NCBI GenBank assembly: GCA_002327925.1
Contig: DCVA01000042.1
Location: forward strand, 62,001 to 126,000
DNA from: Anaerolineales bacterium UBA2200
GTDB lineage: Bacteria > Chloroflexota > Anaerolineae > UBA2200
Direction: 5' to 3'
DNA length: 64,000 bases
How positions within the stretch are numbered: the stretch's first letter is position 1; the number at the start of each line of letters is the position of its first letter. The notes beneath the pieces were generated by a model that was given only the letters and a program-made list of their open reading frames with translations, did not search any database and was not told the origin of the DNA. The position numbers were made by a program, and so were the translations under genes. Positions 50,248 to 61,500 of this stretch are shown piece by piece.

Positions 50248-52575
50248 TTAGTGACTGCTGTTGGTGTTCCGCTTCCGTGGCTTCTCTGGCAGGGCCAAGA
50301 AATCCAGCAGCAGCTCGCCGTCTTTGTCTGCCAGCCGCTTGGGTAGAACGAAGTGGAAGGTGCTGCCCTTGTTCGGCTCGCTCTCTGCCCAGATCCTGCC
50401 ATGATGGTGTTCGATGATGTGTTTGCAGATGGTGAGGCCAAGGCCCGTGCCCCGATAGGGTCTCGAGGAGCCGCCATCCACCTGATAGAAGCGGTCGAAG
50501 ATACGCTCCAGTTCGGCTTGCGGGATACCAATGCCCGTGTCGGTCACGCTGACCTGGATCTCGCCGCCGAGGTCCTTCCCCAGAATGGTGATCGATCCAG
50601 ACGCTGGCGTGAACTTGATGGCGTTGTCCACCAGGTTTGTGAGGACCTGCTCAATTCGCAGGCGGTCTGCCTCAATGGGTGGGAGGCGCGCGGGCAATTT
50701 GCACTCGAGGCGGATTTGACCCTGGTCCGCAAGGGGCTTGAGCTTTTCCGTGACGGCAGCAGCAACTTCGGTGAGTGGGACTTTGGACAAACGCATTTTT
50801 ACCTGGCCAGACTCCAGTCTGGAGTACTCAAGCAGGTCATCGATGAGGTTCTGCAGGTGCGTTGTCTGCTGGCGAACCGTGCGCAGGAAATCCGTCTGGG
50901 TATCGTTCAGCTCACCCGTCTTGCCCATCAGGATAATGTCCACAAAACCCTTGATGGAGTGCAACGGAGTGCGAAGCTCGTGTGAGACGACAGAGAGAAA
51001 GCTGGACTTCATACGTTCCAGCTCTTTCTGGTTCGTGATGTCCCTCAACACGGTCACTACTCCACGCGGGAGCCCGTCTGCTCCGAGAACCAGCGATGCC
51101 AGCGCCTGGTGGGTAGAAACCAACTTGCCGTCGCCAACTGGCAGCAGGATCTCCTGTACAGCAGATCCTTCCTTTCGACTGAGGGCGCTTCGCAAAAGCT
51201 CGTTCAGCTCCGGATGCGGGATCACCTGTGACAGAGGCACGCTGCTGGTGACGTCCGACCTGACGCCGAATATGCGGGTGGCTACGGGGTTCATCAACAG
51301 CAGGTTCAGTTCGGGGTCGGCCACGATCACGGCGTCCCCGATGGCGCGCACGATGGCCTCCAACTCATTGCGTCGCTCCTGAGCGTGTTGGTAGACTCGC
51401 TCGGTCTCCCTCTGCTCCTGGATCAGCTGCTCGTACAGCCTCGCGTTCTTGACTGCCACGACGGCCTGATCGGCAAATGCGTTGAGCAGGTTCGCATCTT
51501 CAGTGCTGAACGCATTGGCGTCGACGCTGGTGGCGATCAGCGCGCCGATGACCCGGCTGTCCAGGAGGAGTGGCACGCCGATGACCGATGACAGGGGCAG
51601 GCTTCCCGAGTGACGAAGGCGATCGTCCTGGTGCAGGTCTCCCACCATCAGAGGCTCATTGGTGTCTGCCATCCAGCTGACGACATCCTCGTCAAACTCG
51701 GCCAGAGCAGCGGTCCTGCCATCACTGGCCGCCGTCGATGTAACCCGGTCGCTCGCCTGATCGAGCAGAGCCACAGAACAGCGTGCGCCTTCGAGTACCT
51801 GTGACGCGTTGGCCACGATGAGACGCAGCACATCTTCGAGGGCAAGCGCAGAGTTGATGGCCTGGATGCCTTCTTGAAGCGTGCGAAGCTCCAGTACCCT
51901 GTTGCCCAGACTGGTCGCCATTTGCTGCATGGTACGCGTCTTGTTATCCAGGTCGGTGGTGCGCTCGGCAAGGTTGCGGCGGAGGCGCCCCTCCAGTTGC
52001 TGATTCCGCTCATTGAGCCAGCTGAGGTAGAACGAGGCGAGGACCATTGTCAGGAGGAGGGCATAGCGGGTCTGGAAGTAGGGATCAGCCAGAAAGCGCC
52101 AGGTTCCCAGACTCAAGCGCATGATCATCACGCAGAGGGGGCCCAGTGAAAGGGGAAAGACAATGATCTCTCGCCAGAGCGGATAGTAAAGGACGGACTT
52201 GAGCGCCAGCAGGACGAATAGGAAGATCGAGTCCGAAGTAGCCCCTGCGTGGTAGATGATCAACCCCGAGAGGGCAATGTCGAACCCGTAGGAGGTGAAG
52301 AAGAGTCTGCGACCAATCCGCTCTGCGTCAAGCGGGCGCAGAACAATCAGGTAGGCCAGGAGTAAGGAGGCTAGGCCGTACACCGCTGCCCCGATCGTCA
52401 GGGGGGACAGTGCCGCACTGCTTTCACCAGAGCTCTGAGCGAGGATGCCTGCAACCAGCAAGAGGGCTTTGGAGGGCAGGCCTATCCAGCGCTCGCTGCG
52501 GAGCATGAGGTCCAGGTATTGCGTCTGGCTGTCTGGGCTTTCCCTCAACGACGAGTCCCGCGCCTTACCCATCAC
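50248..52575 (-). CDS. Membrane-bound GAF-PAS sensor histidine kinase
   Basis: A 775-residue sensor kinase. Residues about 35-185 contain five to six membrane helices without a large outside loop. A coiled coil (190-230) leads to a GAF domain (about 235-380; GARCSVALLD, IGVPLLLDSRVIGALI), a PAS domain (about 400-515; IGDAVIVADPELNLLLMN), a HisKA domain with the phospho-accepting His532 in SHELRTPLHSIKGF, and a HATPase_c domain with N box LVDNAIKFTP, G1 DTGIGIP and G2 GTGLGLTICKHI. The signal is probably sensed in the membrane or through GAF/PAS. ATG overlaps the BNR-protein stop as ATGA. The nearest response regulator gene is at 61653-62339, same strand. Confidence 0.93.
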   Translation of the reverse strand: MMGKARDSSLRESPDSQTQYLDLMLRSERWIGLPSKALLLVAGILAQSSGESSAALSPLTIGAAVYGLASLLLAYLIVLRPLDAERIGRRLFFTSYGFDIALSGLIIYHAGATSDSIFLFVLLALKSVLYYPLWREIIVFPLSLGPLCVMIMRLSLGTWRFLADPYFQTRYALLLTMVLASFYLSWLNERNQQLEGRLRRNLAERTTDLDNKTRTMQQMATSLGNRVLELRTLQEGIQAINSALALEDVLRLIVANASQVLEGARCSVALLDQASDRVTSTAASDGRTAALAEFDEDVVSWMADTNEPLMVGDLHQDDRLRHSGSLPLSSVIGVPLLLDSRVIGALIATSVDANAFSTEDANLLNAFADQAVVAVKNARLYEQLIQEQRETERVYQHAQERRNELEAIVRAIGDAVIVADPELNLLLMNPVATRIFGVRSDVTSSVPLSQVIPHPELNELLRSALSRKEGSAVQEILLPVGDGKLVSTHQALASLVLGADGLPRGVVTVLRDITNQKELERMKSSFLSVVSHELRTPLHSIKGFVDIILMGKTGELNDTQTDFLRTVRQQTTHLQNLIDDLLEYSRLESGQVKMRLSKVPLTEVAAAVTEKLKPLADQGQIRLECKLPARLPPIEADRLRIEQVLTNLVDNAIKFTPASGSITILGKDLGGEIQVSVTDTGIGIPQAELERIFDRFYQVDGGSSRPYRGTGLGLTICKHIIEHHHGRIWAESEPNKGSTFHFVLPKRLADKDGELLLDFLALPEKPRKRNTNSSH

Positions 52576-54080
52576 CGTACCACCTTCGTCTCGGTTGGGA
52601 CTGGCGGACGTGGCGTGGCGGATGGTGTCGGCGAAGCAGTAGCGGTTGGTGACGGAGCCGGTGTTGATGTTCGCGTTGGTACGGCCGTCCAGGTAGCGGT
52701 TGTGGTTGGGGTCTCCGTCGGAGTGGTCGTCGCGGTAGGAACCACTCTGGTTGGCGTTCGCGTTGGTGTGGGCGACAGCGTGATCGTTGCCGTTGGCGGG
52801 ACGGGACTCGCTGTGTTTGTTGCGCCGTAAGGCGATGCTGTCTCGCTCGGCTGGACTGTCGACCTGGGCGTGACCGCTTGCCCCGGAGTCTCAGTGGGAG
52901 TAGCCAGTGTGGACGGCGCAACCGGCTGGCCATGAACGTAGCGCCACAGCCCGTCGGGTGTTCCTGCCCACAGTACCGAAGCGTCTGAAGGGTCGAGCGC
53001 CAGAGACAGGATCGGAGGCTGACCCAGCCCTGTCTTCAACCCCACCCACTCGGTTCCCCCGTCAGAGCTGAAGAAGACCCCCCCTCGTTGCAAGCCCGCA
53101 TAGAGTGTACGGCCCGAATCGGGGTGGCCTGCCAGGGCGTTTACCCGGCGGCCCCTGGTGGGACCGCTGAGCAATTGCCAGCTCTGACCGCCGTTCATTG
53201 ACTGGAAAACCCCGACGTCGGTTGCTGCACACACCCAGTCCAGGTTGCTGTTCGACACGAGCAGGTCATAGATGCGACGGTCCGTGCTTCCGAGTGCCAT
53301 TTCAACCCAGGTCTTGCCCTCATCTCGAGTGGCATAGAGGCCCAGCCCGTCGGTCCCGACGTAGATCACTGTGGGGTTTCCCGAAGAGATGGCCAGCGCA
53401 GTCACGCTGGCTTCTGAACCTCGCCAGGACAGGCTTCGCCAGCTGGCATCGGTAATCGATTGCTCGTCATCCGCTCCAATCTCACCGCAGAAGATGCCCA
53501 GGTCCGTGGCGGCGCAGGCCAGGTATCCGCCGACCTCCTCGTGTCGCACCGCAACCGCCTGCACCTGCTGGCCGGCAAACGTTCTGCCGGGGCTGTGCCA
53601 GGCGTCTCCGCCATCGGCTGTGATGTACAGACCGGCGCTCCGGGCGGGGTCGCGGGAGCCCGATCCACCCATACCCGCCAAGACAAGCCCGGGGCTCGAA
53701 GGGTCTGCCGACAGAGCTCGGATCTCGACGTCCGTCCATCGCCGTATGGGCAGATCTGTGTCGGCGGAGAGCCAGGTGTTACCTGCGCCATCGCTTCGCT
53801 GAATTCCCCCCCCGGCCATCAGAGCGTAGACCACGAGCGGATGATCCGACGTGGCCAGCACCTTGTGAACCGACTGGTGCGCCAGCCCTGCCCTGAGCCA
53901 CTGCTCTGTGCCATCTTCGCGCATCGCAGATGGCAACAAGGCTGCTGGAAGCAGGTAGATGAAGAGGGCAACCAGCAGTTGAGTCAGTCTGCTGCGCCAG
54001 CTCGGGCTGGCAAGCAACGCAAGTTTGGGCGAGGCTGCCTCAACGTCTGGCCATTGTTCAGGCGAGACCAAGGTCGCCAT
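52572..54080 (-). CDS. Membrane-anchored BNR-repeat (Ycf48-like) protein with Thr/Pro-rich tail
   Basis: A 502-residue protein with one hydrophobic segment (about 33-50, LLVALFIYLLPAALLP) near the N-terminus, so it is secreted or anchored. Residues 70-385 contain repeated BNR/Ycf48-like blades: GLYITADGGDAWHSP, GLYATRDEGKTWVEM, GVFQSMNGGQSWQLL, GVFFSSDGGTEWVGL, GLWRYVHG, each around a D/N-G-G-xxW core, giving a predicted beta-propeller. Residues from about 390 to the end are Thr/Pro/Ser-rich. ATG at 54080 follows a weak GAGAG site. Function unknown; beta-propellers of this type bind carbohydrate or protein. It lies between a TPR-like gene and the histidine kinase. Confidence 0.85.
   Translation of the reverse strand: MATLVSPEQWPDVEAASPKLALLASPSWRSRLTQLLVALFIYLLPAALLPSAMREDGTEQWLRAGLAHQSVHKVLATSDHPLVVYALMAGGGIQRSDGAGNTWLSADTDLPIRRWTDVEIRALSADPSSPGLVLAGMGGSGSRDPARSAGLYITADGGDAWHSPGRTFAGQQVQAVAVRHEEVGGYLACAATDLGIFCGEIGADDEQSITDASWRSLSWRGSEASVTALAISSGNPTVIYVGTDGLGLYATRDEGKTWVEMALGSTDRRIYDLLVSNSNLDWVCAATDVGVFQSMNGGQSWQLLSGPTRGRRVNALAGHPDSGRTLYAGLQRGGVFFSSDGGTEWVGLKTGLGQPPILSLALDPSDASVLWAGTPDGLWRYVHGQPVAPSTLATPTETPGQAVTPRSTVQPSETASPYGATNTASPVPPTATITLSPTPTRTPTRVVPTATTTPTETPTTTATWTAVPTRTSTPAPSPTATASPTPSATPRPPVPTETKVVR
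52584..52919 (-). repeat. Thr/Pro-codon low-complexity tract (tail of the BNR protein)
   Basis: About 110 codons of near-periodic Thr, Pro, Ser and Ala, seen on the plus strand as recurring GTTGG/GTCGG-type units. The tract forms the C-terminal tail of the BNR protein. Such tails in cell-surface proteins are often glycosylated or serve as wall-spanning stalks; here that is inference. Confidence 0.7.
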
Positions 54081-54094
54081 CAGCACTCTCGCCG

Positions 54095-55543
54095 CTAACG
54101 AGTGGGTAGCGGCTGCGGCGACGTAGGAGGAGGTTGTGAGGTCGGAGGTTGAGTCGCCGTCGCAGTGGGCGTCCTGGTTGGGGTTGAGGTTGCTCGTGGA
54201 GTTCGGGTCGGCGTGCGTGTAGCTGTAGGCGAGGGGGTTGGCGGGTACAAGATGGCGTTGACCTCCCGCTCCTTCAGCGCAGCCTCCACGTGGTCACAGC
54301 CGGTTATGGAAAGGACATTCCTGTATTGTTGAAGGGCCTCCTCCAGGCTGCGGGACGAATAATACGCATCCCCAAGACTCAAGTAGGCGGAGCACAGCAT
54401 CGTCACAGCTCTGCCGCCCATGTAGTCTGGACGCGCTGACTGGATCTGTTGAAGGGCGAGGACCGCCTGAGGCCAGTCCTTCTGATTGGAGGCCAGATGT
54501 GCCTGACGATACAAGTCGGCCAGGCGTCGTTCCCCCAGGGCTGCCTCGTCGGTCGGGAAGATGGCCAGCGCCCTGTCCAGACTCTGGATTGCCTGTGCCA
54601 TGAGGTCCAGAGAATCGCCGGCCGAGGCCAGCAAGTCCACACCAATGCGGAAGTAGGCAAAGAAGAGGGTCTGCTGCACTTCATCGGGACGGAAGTCAGG
54701 CGCCTCGTCGCGGAGCGGTTCCAGTAGCCTGGTGGTCTCTTCCCAGTCGCCGCTGTCGAAGACAGCTTTGGCCTCGGAGAAGCGAGTGTCCAGTGCCTGT
54801 CTGCTCTTGACGAACTGTACTTTGGCGCTTGTATCCTGATAGGTCGGGTCGATAGCCAGAATTCTCTGCAGTCTGTCCAGAGCCGTATCCCAGCGCTGAG
54901 CCGCGATCTCGGCCCCTGCCTGCTCGTAGAGCGATGCCAGTTGCTGATAGCGCTGCGCCTTTGCGTACCAGGTCTTGATCTCTTCACTGGTGGGGGCCAG
55001 CGCCAGCGCCTCGCCAAATAGCTCTGCTGCGCGGTCGTAGTCACCTACATTGAGTGCGGCTCTGCCCTGATTGACCAGTATCTGAACGCGCTCCTGACGC
55101 TGTCCTCCCAGTAGACCGTCCAGTGTCCCGGTGACGTAGAGCACAACGATGGCGATCATGAGAAGGCCGAGCAGAGAGAGCAGAGTCGCCGCCGGTGATT
55201 TGCGCTTGGCGGTCATCAGCGGGGAGTTCGACCTGGGCAGAGGCTCCTGCAGCTCGGGGACAGGTTCGACCGGCTTGCTCTCGGACTCTGAAGCCACAGA
55301 GCGTTGCACTCCCTCAGCATGATCTGGCTGCATCGCTTCCAGTTGCAGAAAGAGGTCCACTTCGTTCAGCAGGGCCTCCACGCCCCTGCGCTCCGGTGCT
55401 ACTGACCTGAGCCTGACGAAGATGGCCCTGGCGTCTTGCCACTCCCGGCGCCTGTAGTGAGCCATGCCTCGTGCGTACAGCTCATCGGCACTGCCCAGCA
55501 ACTCGGATTCTGTGGTGTTCATGGCATCAACATCGTCTGGCAA
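54095..55543 (-). CDS. TPR-like repeat protein with one membrane helix and Thr/Pro-rich tail
   Basis: A protein of about 482 residues. The N-terminal 115 residues are hydrophilic with one TPR-like helix pair (ADELYARGMAHYRRREWQDARAIF). A single membrane helix follows at about 121-138 (LLSLLGLLMIAIVVLYV). The rest contains further TPR-like repeats (AALNVGDYDRAAELFGEALALAP, AQRWDTALDRLQRILAIDP) and ends in a Thr/Pro-rich tail (54098-54247). TTG at 55543 has AGGAG six bases before it; ATG at 55522 lacks a ribosome site. Topology is inferred as inside-N, outside-C. It could be a scaffold linking cytoplasm and surface; no enzyme motif is seen. Confidence 0.82.
   Translation of the reverse strand: MPDDVDAMNTTESELLGSADELYARGMAHYRRREWQDARAIFVRLRSVAPERRGVEALLNEVDLFLQLEAMQPDHAEGVQRSVASESESKPVEPVPELQEPLPRSNSPLMTAKRKSPAATLLSLLGLLMIAIVVLYVTGTLDGLLGGQRQERVQILVNQGRAALNVGDYDRAAELFGEALALAPTSEEIKTWYAKAQRYQQLASLYEQAGAEIAAQRWDTALDRLQRILAIDPTYQDTSAKVQFVKSRQALDTRFSEAKAVFDSGDWEETTRLLEPLRDEAPDFRPDEVQQTLFFAYFRIGVDLLASAGDSLDLMAQAIQSLDRALAIFPTDEAALGERRLADLYRQAHLASNQKDWPQAVLALQQIQSARPDYMGGRAVTMLCSAYLSLGDAYYSSRSLEEALQQYRNVLSITGCDHVEAALKEREVNAILYPPTPSPTATRTPTRTPRATSTPTRTPTATATQPPTSQPPPTSPQPLPTR
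54098..54247 (-). repeat. Thr/Pro-codon low-complexity tract (tail of the TPR-like protein)
   Basis: About 50 codons dominated by Thr and Pro in short periods, ending at the stop codon. Its composition mirrors the tail of the neighbouring BNR protein and the linkers in the giant hydrolase. Confidence 0.7.
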
Positions 55544-55590
55544 TCTTGTCTCCTGGAGCAAGCGAAGGGTGCTCTTCTCCGGAACGCAGG

Positions 55591-58500
55591 TTACCGTTCA
55601 GGCTCACGATGAGGTCTGGAGGTGATCCCCTGTGCTGAAGCGCTCTGAGCGGAAGCTGAACGCTGAACGATGGGCACAGCAACCCGGTACTCCAGGTTCA
55701 TGAGCCGTGCGTCATCCACTATAGTCCATGTGTTGTATATGCCGTCGATCCTGGTCACGTTGGCGAGGCACACCTTCATGGTCTGGCCGGCATACGGTCG
55801 TAGGTCAACCGCGCCCTGACGCCAGCCCATATCGATCAGTGAACCATAATCGGGTCCAGGGTTGCCATCAGTAAAGACGTAGGTTGGTGAGATGTCCCCT
55901 GCCCCGGCGAGGCCAACATGAAACGAGTCGTACAGCATCTGGGTGACCGATCCCCAGATGACGTCGTAGGTGAAGATGTGGTAGCGGAACAGCAACACTG
56001 GACCTGGCATATCTACGGCGCGCGGAATGTTCACAGTCTGGCAGATCATCGACTCGCCGAACAGCCCGGCTTCGTTCGGGTCAGGGCAACCGAGAACGAT
56101 GGCGTGCGTGGTGTCGCCAGAGTGCGATGGGGCGATGATCCGTGTGGGCACGCAGCGGCCCGACAATTGCCATTCTGGTCCAATCTCGCGCTCCAGGTCA
56201 CCGTTGATGAGCGGGTCCACGGCCACGTAGGTGTCGGCGATAGCAGGGTAAGGCTCGGCATTGCCTGCCTTGTCGATGGCGCGCGTGCGGAAGTAGTAAG
56301 TGTACCCCCGCGAGCCGTTGAAGAGCTTGGAGCGTTGAAGCGGATCTATCCCGGTAGCCCAGTCTTGCCAAGTTCCAGAAGCGCCGACCCTGTACTGCAC
56401 ATCAAACGAAGCGATTCCAGAGGCCGCGTCGCTGCCGTCCCATCGCACCGTAAAGGATGTGGATGAGCTCGAGCTGTCCGAGAAGGCGTGAGAGGATGGA
56501 GGCGTCCGGTCGATACCGATGGTCGCCGTACGCGTAGTCTCGACGTTCCCGGCAAGGTCAACCGAGTAGTAGGAGAATGTGCTCTGGCGTTCGTCCGCAA
56601 TCGCGAAGGAAGTCCCCGTGATCCACGGACCATCTGCTATCTGATAGTGAGTTCTGCCCTGACCGCATCCGGAATGCGCATCAGCGCAGTTGAGCATCAC
56701 GGTAATTGGACTTGTGTACCAGCCGTCTCCCCCTGGCACGCCAATCGCGGTGAAGGTGGTGGCAGGTGCCGTGACGTCATAGCGCAGGGTGGCCATTGCC
56801 GCCAGGGCATAGTTGGCGTTACAGGCTTTGTCGGCCAGCCAGACATAAACGGGCACAGCTCCCTCCAGGTGGGTTTCCACCGTGATGGAGGTCTGGGTTC
56901 CGTCGCGGTACGTTCCGTCGCTGGGTGAGTTCGGTGGACTGCCGAGCTTGTAGTACACCCCACCCAGCCCGGAGAGGTCGAAGGGGTTAGCCCACTGGAC
57001 AAAGAACTGGTTTGTCCTCGACCAGTCGCTGGGTTCAACCCAGATGGGAGAAGGCGCATCCGGCGCTGTGCGGTCCAGCTTGATCGATTGAGTGACCACA
57101 TCCGTGGTATTGCCGGCAGTGTCTCGAGCACGGCCCTCAACCACGTAGCGGCCGTCGCGATACTCTGTGTAGGTCGCGCTCTGTATCCACCCACCCCCAT
57201 TGACCTGATAGCTGATGACACCACCAGCCATGCCAGACAGACTGTCGGTTGTCACGAAGGTGACGGTGATGGGCGAGTTGTACCAACCCGCAGTTCCACA
57301 CTGGATGCCAGACAACTGAGAACTGATTTGCGGGGCCGTGCGGTCCAGAGCCACAGTCGCGGAGTGACTGGTCAAGTGGTCGCTGTTTCCCGCTTTGTCG
57401 CGCAGCCAGACATACACGTTGCGCAGACCGTCTCCGAGGCCGTCAGGTACCTGGACACATGGGATGGCCGTCAGGTCTTCTCCCAGGAACAGCGTGCCAT
57501 CTGTGGGCGAAACGGGTACAGTGAAGCTGTAGTAGGCACCGGCGATCCCGGAGCAGTCATCAGGGTTCTGGTACCAGCGGATGTCGAAGCAGTTGACATT
57601 GGTCCATCCGCTGGGCGAAACGTAAGGTCGGAACGGCAGAGCCAGAGGAGCCAGGTTGTCCACTCCAATCGTCAGTCTCTGGATTGGCTCCGAGTTGCCC
57701 GCCGTGTCTGTGGCGTAGTATTCGATGACTTTGGCGCAGATACTCTGGCTGGAAGGAATGGACAGAACAAAGGTGGTTGAGATCCCCTTGACTTGCCAGG
57801 GTCCCCCGTCCACTCTGTAGCGGAGGCTCTCAACGCCGGATGTGGCCAGCACGCCTGTCACTGCATCACTGGCGGCCAAAGTCACCGTCACAGGGGATTT
57901 CGTGAACCAGCCGTTGTCACCGGATGAACCTTCAAGGCTGTGTGTCGTGGAGGGATAGGTCCTGTCTATGCTGAGCGAGACCGTGTGTACGGCTTCCTGG
58001 TTGCAGGCCAGGTCTACGGACCAGTATCTCAAGGTGTGCCTTCCCTCCGCCGCGACCACAAACGACGTTCCAGAGTGCACAGTATCCGTGTTTACCTGGT
58101 ACATGGTGGCCGAGACTCCGGAAGTGGCATCCATCGCCGTCAGACTCACAGACACGGGTGAGCGGTACCAATCGTTCGGCCCGAGCGTGCCTGTATAGCT
58201 GGGTGGGGATGTGCTGGGCGGCATGGCGTCTATGCGGATTGTAGGACTAACGATGCGCGTTGCCTCGCGGTTGCCTGCGACGTCTTCCGAGAAATACTCC
58301 ACAAGGTGAGTGCCCTGGTCCGTGATCTCAAATGCCGATCCCGTTACAGTCTGCCAGGGTCCGCCGTCCTGTCGCCAGAGCGTTGCGCTGATGCCCGAGG
58401 TCAGATTGACGTGTGCCGGGTCAGGGTTGACGTCCGCTGCAAGCAGGTCGATTCGGACAGAGGATGCGTACCAGTTGTCGCAACCCGTCAGAGCATCTAT

Positions 58501-61500
58501 CCCGACTAGGCTGGTTCCGGGCGATGTGGCATCCCAACGGAACGCGTCGGCGCTGGTGGCATTGCGCGTCTGATAGTTGACGTTACCGGCCCTGTCCTCC
58601 AACCACAGGAATAGCTGGTGCGCGCCCTCGGATGGAACAACGATCCCTGGGATGGTGTGGATGCCTTCGCCAACAACTGGCGACCCGGGTGACTCGTCGC
58701 CATTGCCGAGCGGAGCGGCATCCCACTTGAAATGGACTGCCGCAATACCGGAAAGATCCTGCAGACTGGTCCAGGTTATTGTAAACGAGTTCTGCGGGGT
58801 CCACGATGCTGGCGAAACGTACAGATTGAATGGGGAAAGTGGGGCTACTGTATCGAACACAAAGAACGCCACGTGCGGAGTGATCTGGGTGTTGCCGCAA
58901 CGATCCAGGGCGCGCGAGGTGACTGTGAAGGTAGTTTCGATTGTGGGAGTGAATGGCAGAGACCAAGCTGTGGTCCCCGTGGCCGTGAGCCAGCGGCTGC
59001 TGACTGCCCAGGTGGAGCCAGTGTAGTAGAGCTGGTCTGCCGCGCGCTGCACCTGGATCTGAACGAGTTCAACGCCAGAGGTGGCATCGTTAGCAGTGCC
59101 GGCGATCGTCCCGTCAAATGATCCCAGATAACCAGTGGTGCCAACCTCTGATGATGGCGGAGTCGTGTCGAAGGCGAAACCTCTCACGTCGGGTATTGTC
59201 TGCGCGTTTCCGCAGCGGTCGACAGCAGTTACCGTGACTGTGTAGATGGTTTGAACGGTAGGCGTGAAGGCAAAAGACCAGGTCTGAGTGCTGGAGACAA
59301 CCAGCCAACTGCTGAGCGCTGTCCAGGAGGTGCCATTGTAGTACTGGCCATCCGAGGCACGCTGAAGCTTGACTTGAACGTTGTCGACCCCTGAAACCAG
59401 GTCCAGGGCGGTACCCTGGATCAGTCCTCCCCAGGCAGCGTAGCACCCATCGAGGGACGATGCAGCTTCAGGCGGTGTAACGTCGTAGACAAACGTGCTT
59501 TTCCCGGGATCAACCTGGGCGTTGCCGCAGATGTCCACGGCCCGGGAGGTGAGCGTGTAAGCGCTCTCTACCGAGGGGGTGAAAGGAAGCGACCACGCCG
59601 TCGTGCCTGTCGCACTGATCCAGGTTGACGAGACAACCCATGAAGTGCCGTTGTAGTAACGACGGTCCGAGTGGCGCTGGATATTGAGCTGTACCACCGC
59701 CAGGCCGGAAGCGGCGTCGCTGGCGGTTCCCTGTAAAAGGCCTGGCCAGGAATTGAAGTACCCGGACGTCGCCGGACTCGACTGAGGCGGCGTAAAGTCG
59801 TAGGTGAAACTTCCGCTCGTCGGTGTAAGCTGGGCGTTGCCACAGTGGTCGAAGGCGAGCGACGAGACGAAGTAGGTTGACTCAAATGGCGGGGAGAACG
59901 GCACACTCCAACTTGTGGTGCCGCTCGCGGTGATCCAGGCTGGGGCCGCGACCCAACCGAAGCCATTGTAGTAAAGCAGGTCGGGCAGCCGCTGCACCAG
60001 GATCCGCACGGCGCCGACGCCGGACGATGTGTCTCGTGCTGACCCGGTGATTGCGCCGCTCCAGGCGTTGAGATTGCCCGTCGTGGAGATGGTCGATTGC
60101 GGAGGGCTGATGTCGAAGGTGAAGGTTGCCACACCGGGAATTGTCTGCACATTGCCGGATTTGTCGGTGGCGCGAGAGGCCACCTCATAGATTGTCTCTT
60201 TCGTCGTCGCGAAGGAAAGAGCCCACGGGTCTGTGCCGGCAGTGGTCAACCAGTACGGCGATGATGCCCAGCCGATTCCATTAAAGTACAGACTGTCGGA
60301 TGCGCGCTGAATGGTGGCGTGCACCACCGCCACCCCGGACATATTATCGCTGGCGGTTCCAGTGATCACACCGGTCCATATGTCAAAGCACCCTGCCGTA
60401 CTCGGCAGCGACTGTGGTTCGGTAGTGTCGTACGTGAACGTAGCCAGCTCTGGCTCATACTGCGTGTTTCCGGCATGATCCGAAGCGTGCACGGTGACTG
60501 TATAGGCAGACTCAATCGTCGGAACGAACGGCAGCGACCAGGATGTGGTTCCTGTGGGTGTTATCCAGGTGACGGAAACCGTCCAGTTGAGGCCATCGTA
60601 ATAGCGGTTGTCCAGCGAGCGCTGCAATTGGAGCTGAACGAGCGCGAGCCCCGAGTCCTCATCTACGGTCAAGCCTGCGATGTCGCCGGGCCAGCTGTCT
60701 GCGCGGTAATGGCCTGTCGTCAGGATCGTGGTTTCGGGCGGTGTTAGGTCACAGCCAAAGTAGTCTGTGGTCGGCTGAGCCTCAACATTCCCAACTCCAT
60801 CCACGGCGCGGGATGTTACCGTGTACGCCGACTGCACAGTCGGGGTGAAGGGAACACTCCAGGACGTTGTGCCTGACGCGGAGAACCATGTGGCCTCCGG
60901 CTGCCAGGCGGATCCTGTGTAGAAGGCCGCGTCCGATGCGCGCTGGAGCTGCACCTCGACGTACCCGACTCCCGATCCCGCGTCAGTGGCTGTACCGACG
61001 ATCAGCAGAGGAGAGGAGTACCATTCGCCCATGTCGATGGCCGAAGTAGGGGCCTGAGTGTCGACTCGTACAGAGTACACGGGGCTCAAGAGCCACTGCT
61101 CCAGTGCGGACTTGGTGCGGAACTGAATCTGGTTCCGATTCTCGGTGTCTGAGTGGGCAAAGGGTAGATTGGGAACCAAAAGCTGACGGCGGGTGGGGTC
61201 CAACTCTGTGACTTGGAGCCCCAGGGAGGTCCAGCCGCTCCAGATTCCATCCACTGCCGTCTGAAACCAGGCGCCCGTGTGAAAACCTCCCTCGTTGTAC
61301 ACTTCGACAGTGCTGGTAAGCAGAGTCTGACGCACCCAGTCACTGGGTTGGAAGTTCTCCCAAGATTCGAGAACGGTTGCCGCCTGGTAGGTTTCGACTG
61401 GAATGCCGGCGTGAACAGAAGCGGCCAGCAGGACGAACAAAAGGCCCAGCGTCATCGCAAGGCAAAAAACACGCCGGGACACGGGATTGGCAAGGGCATA

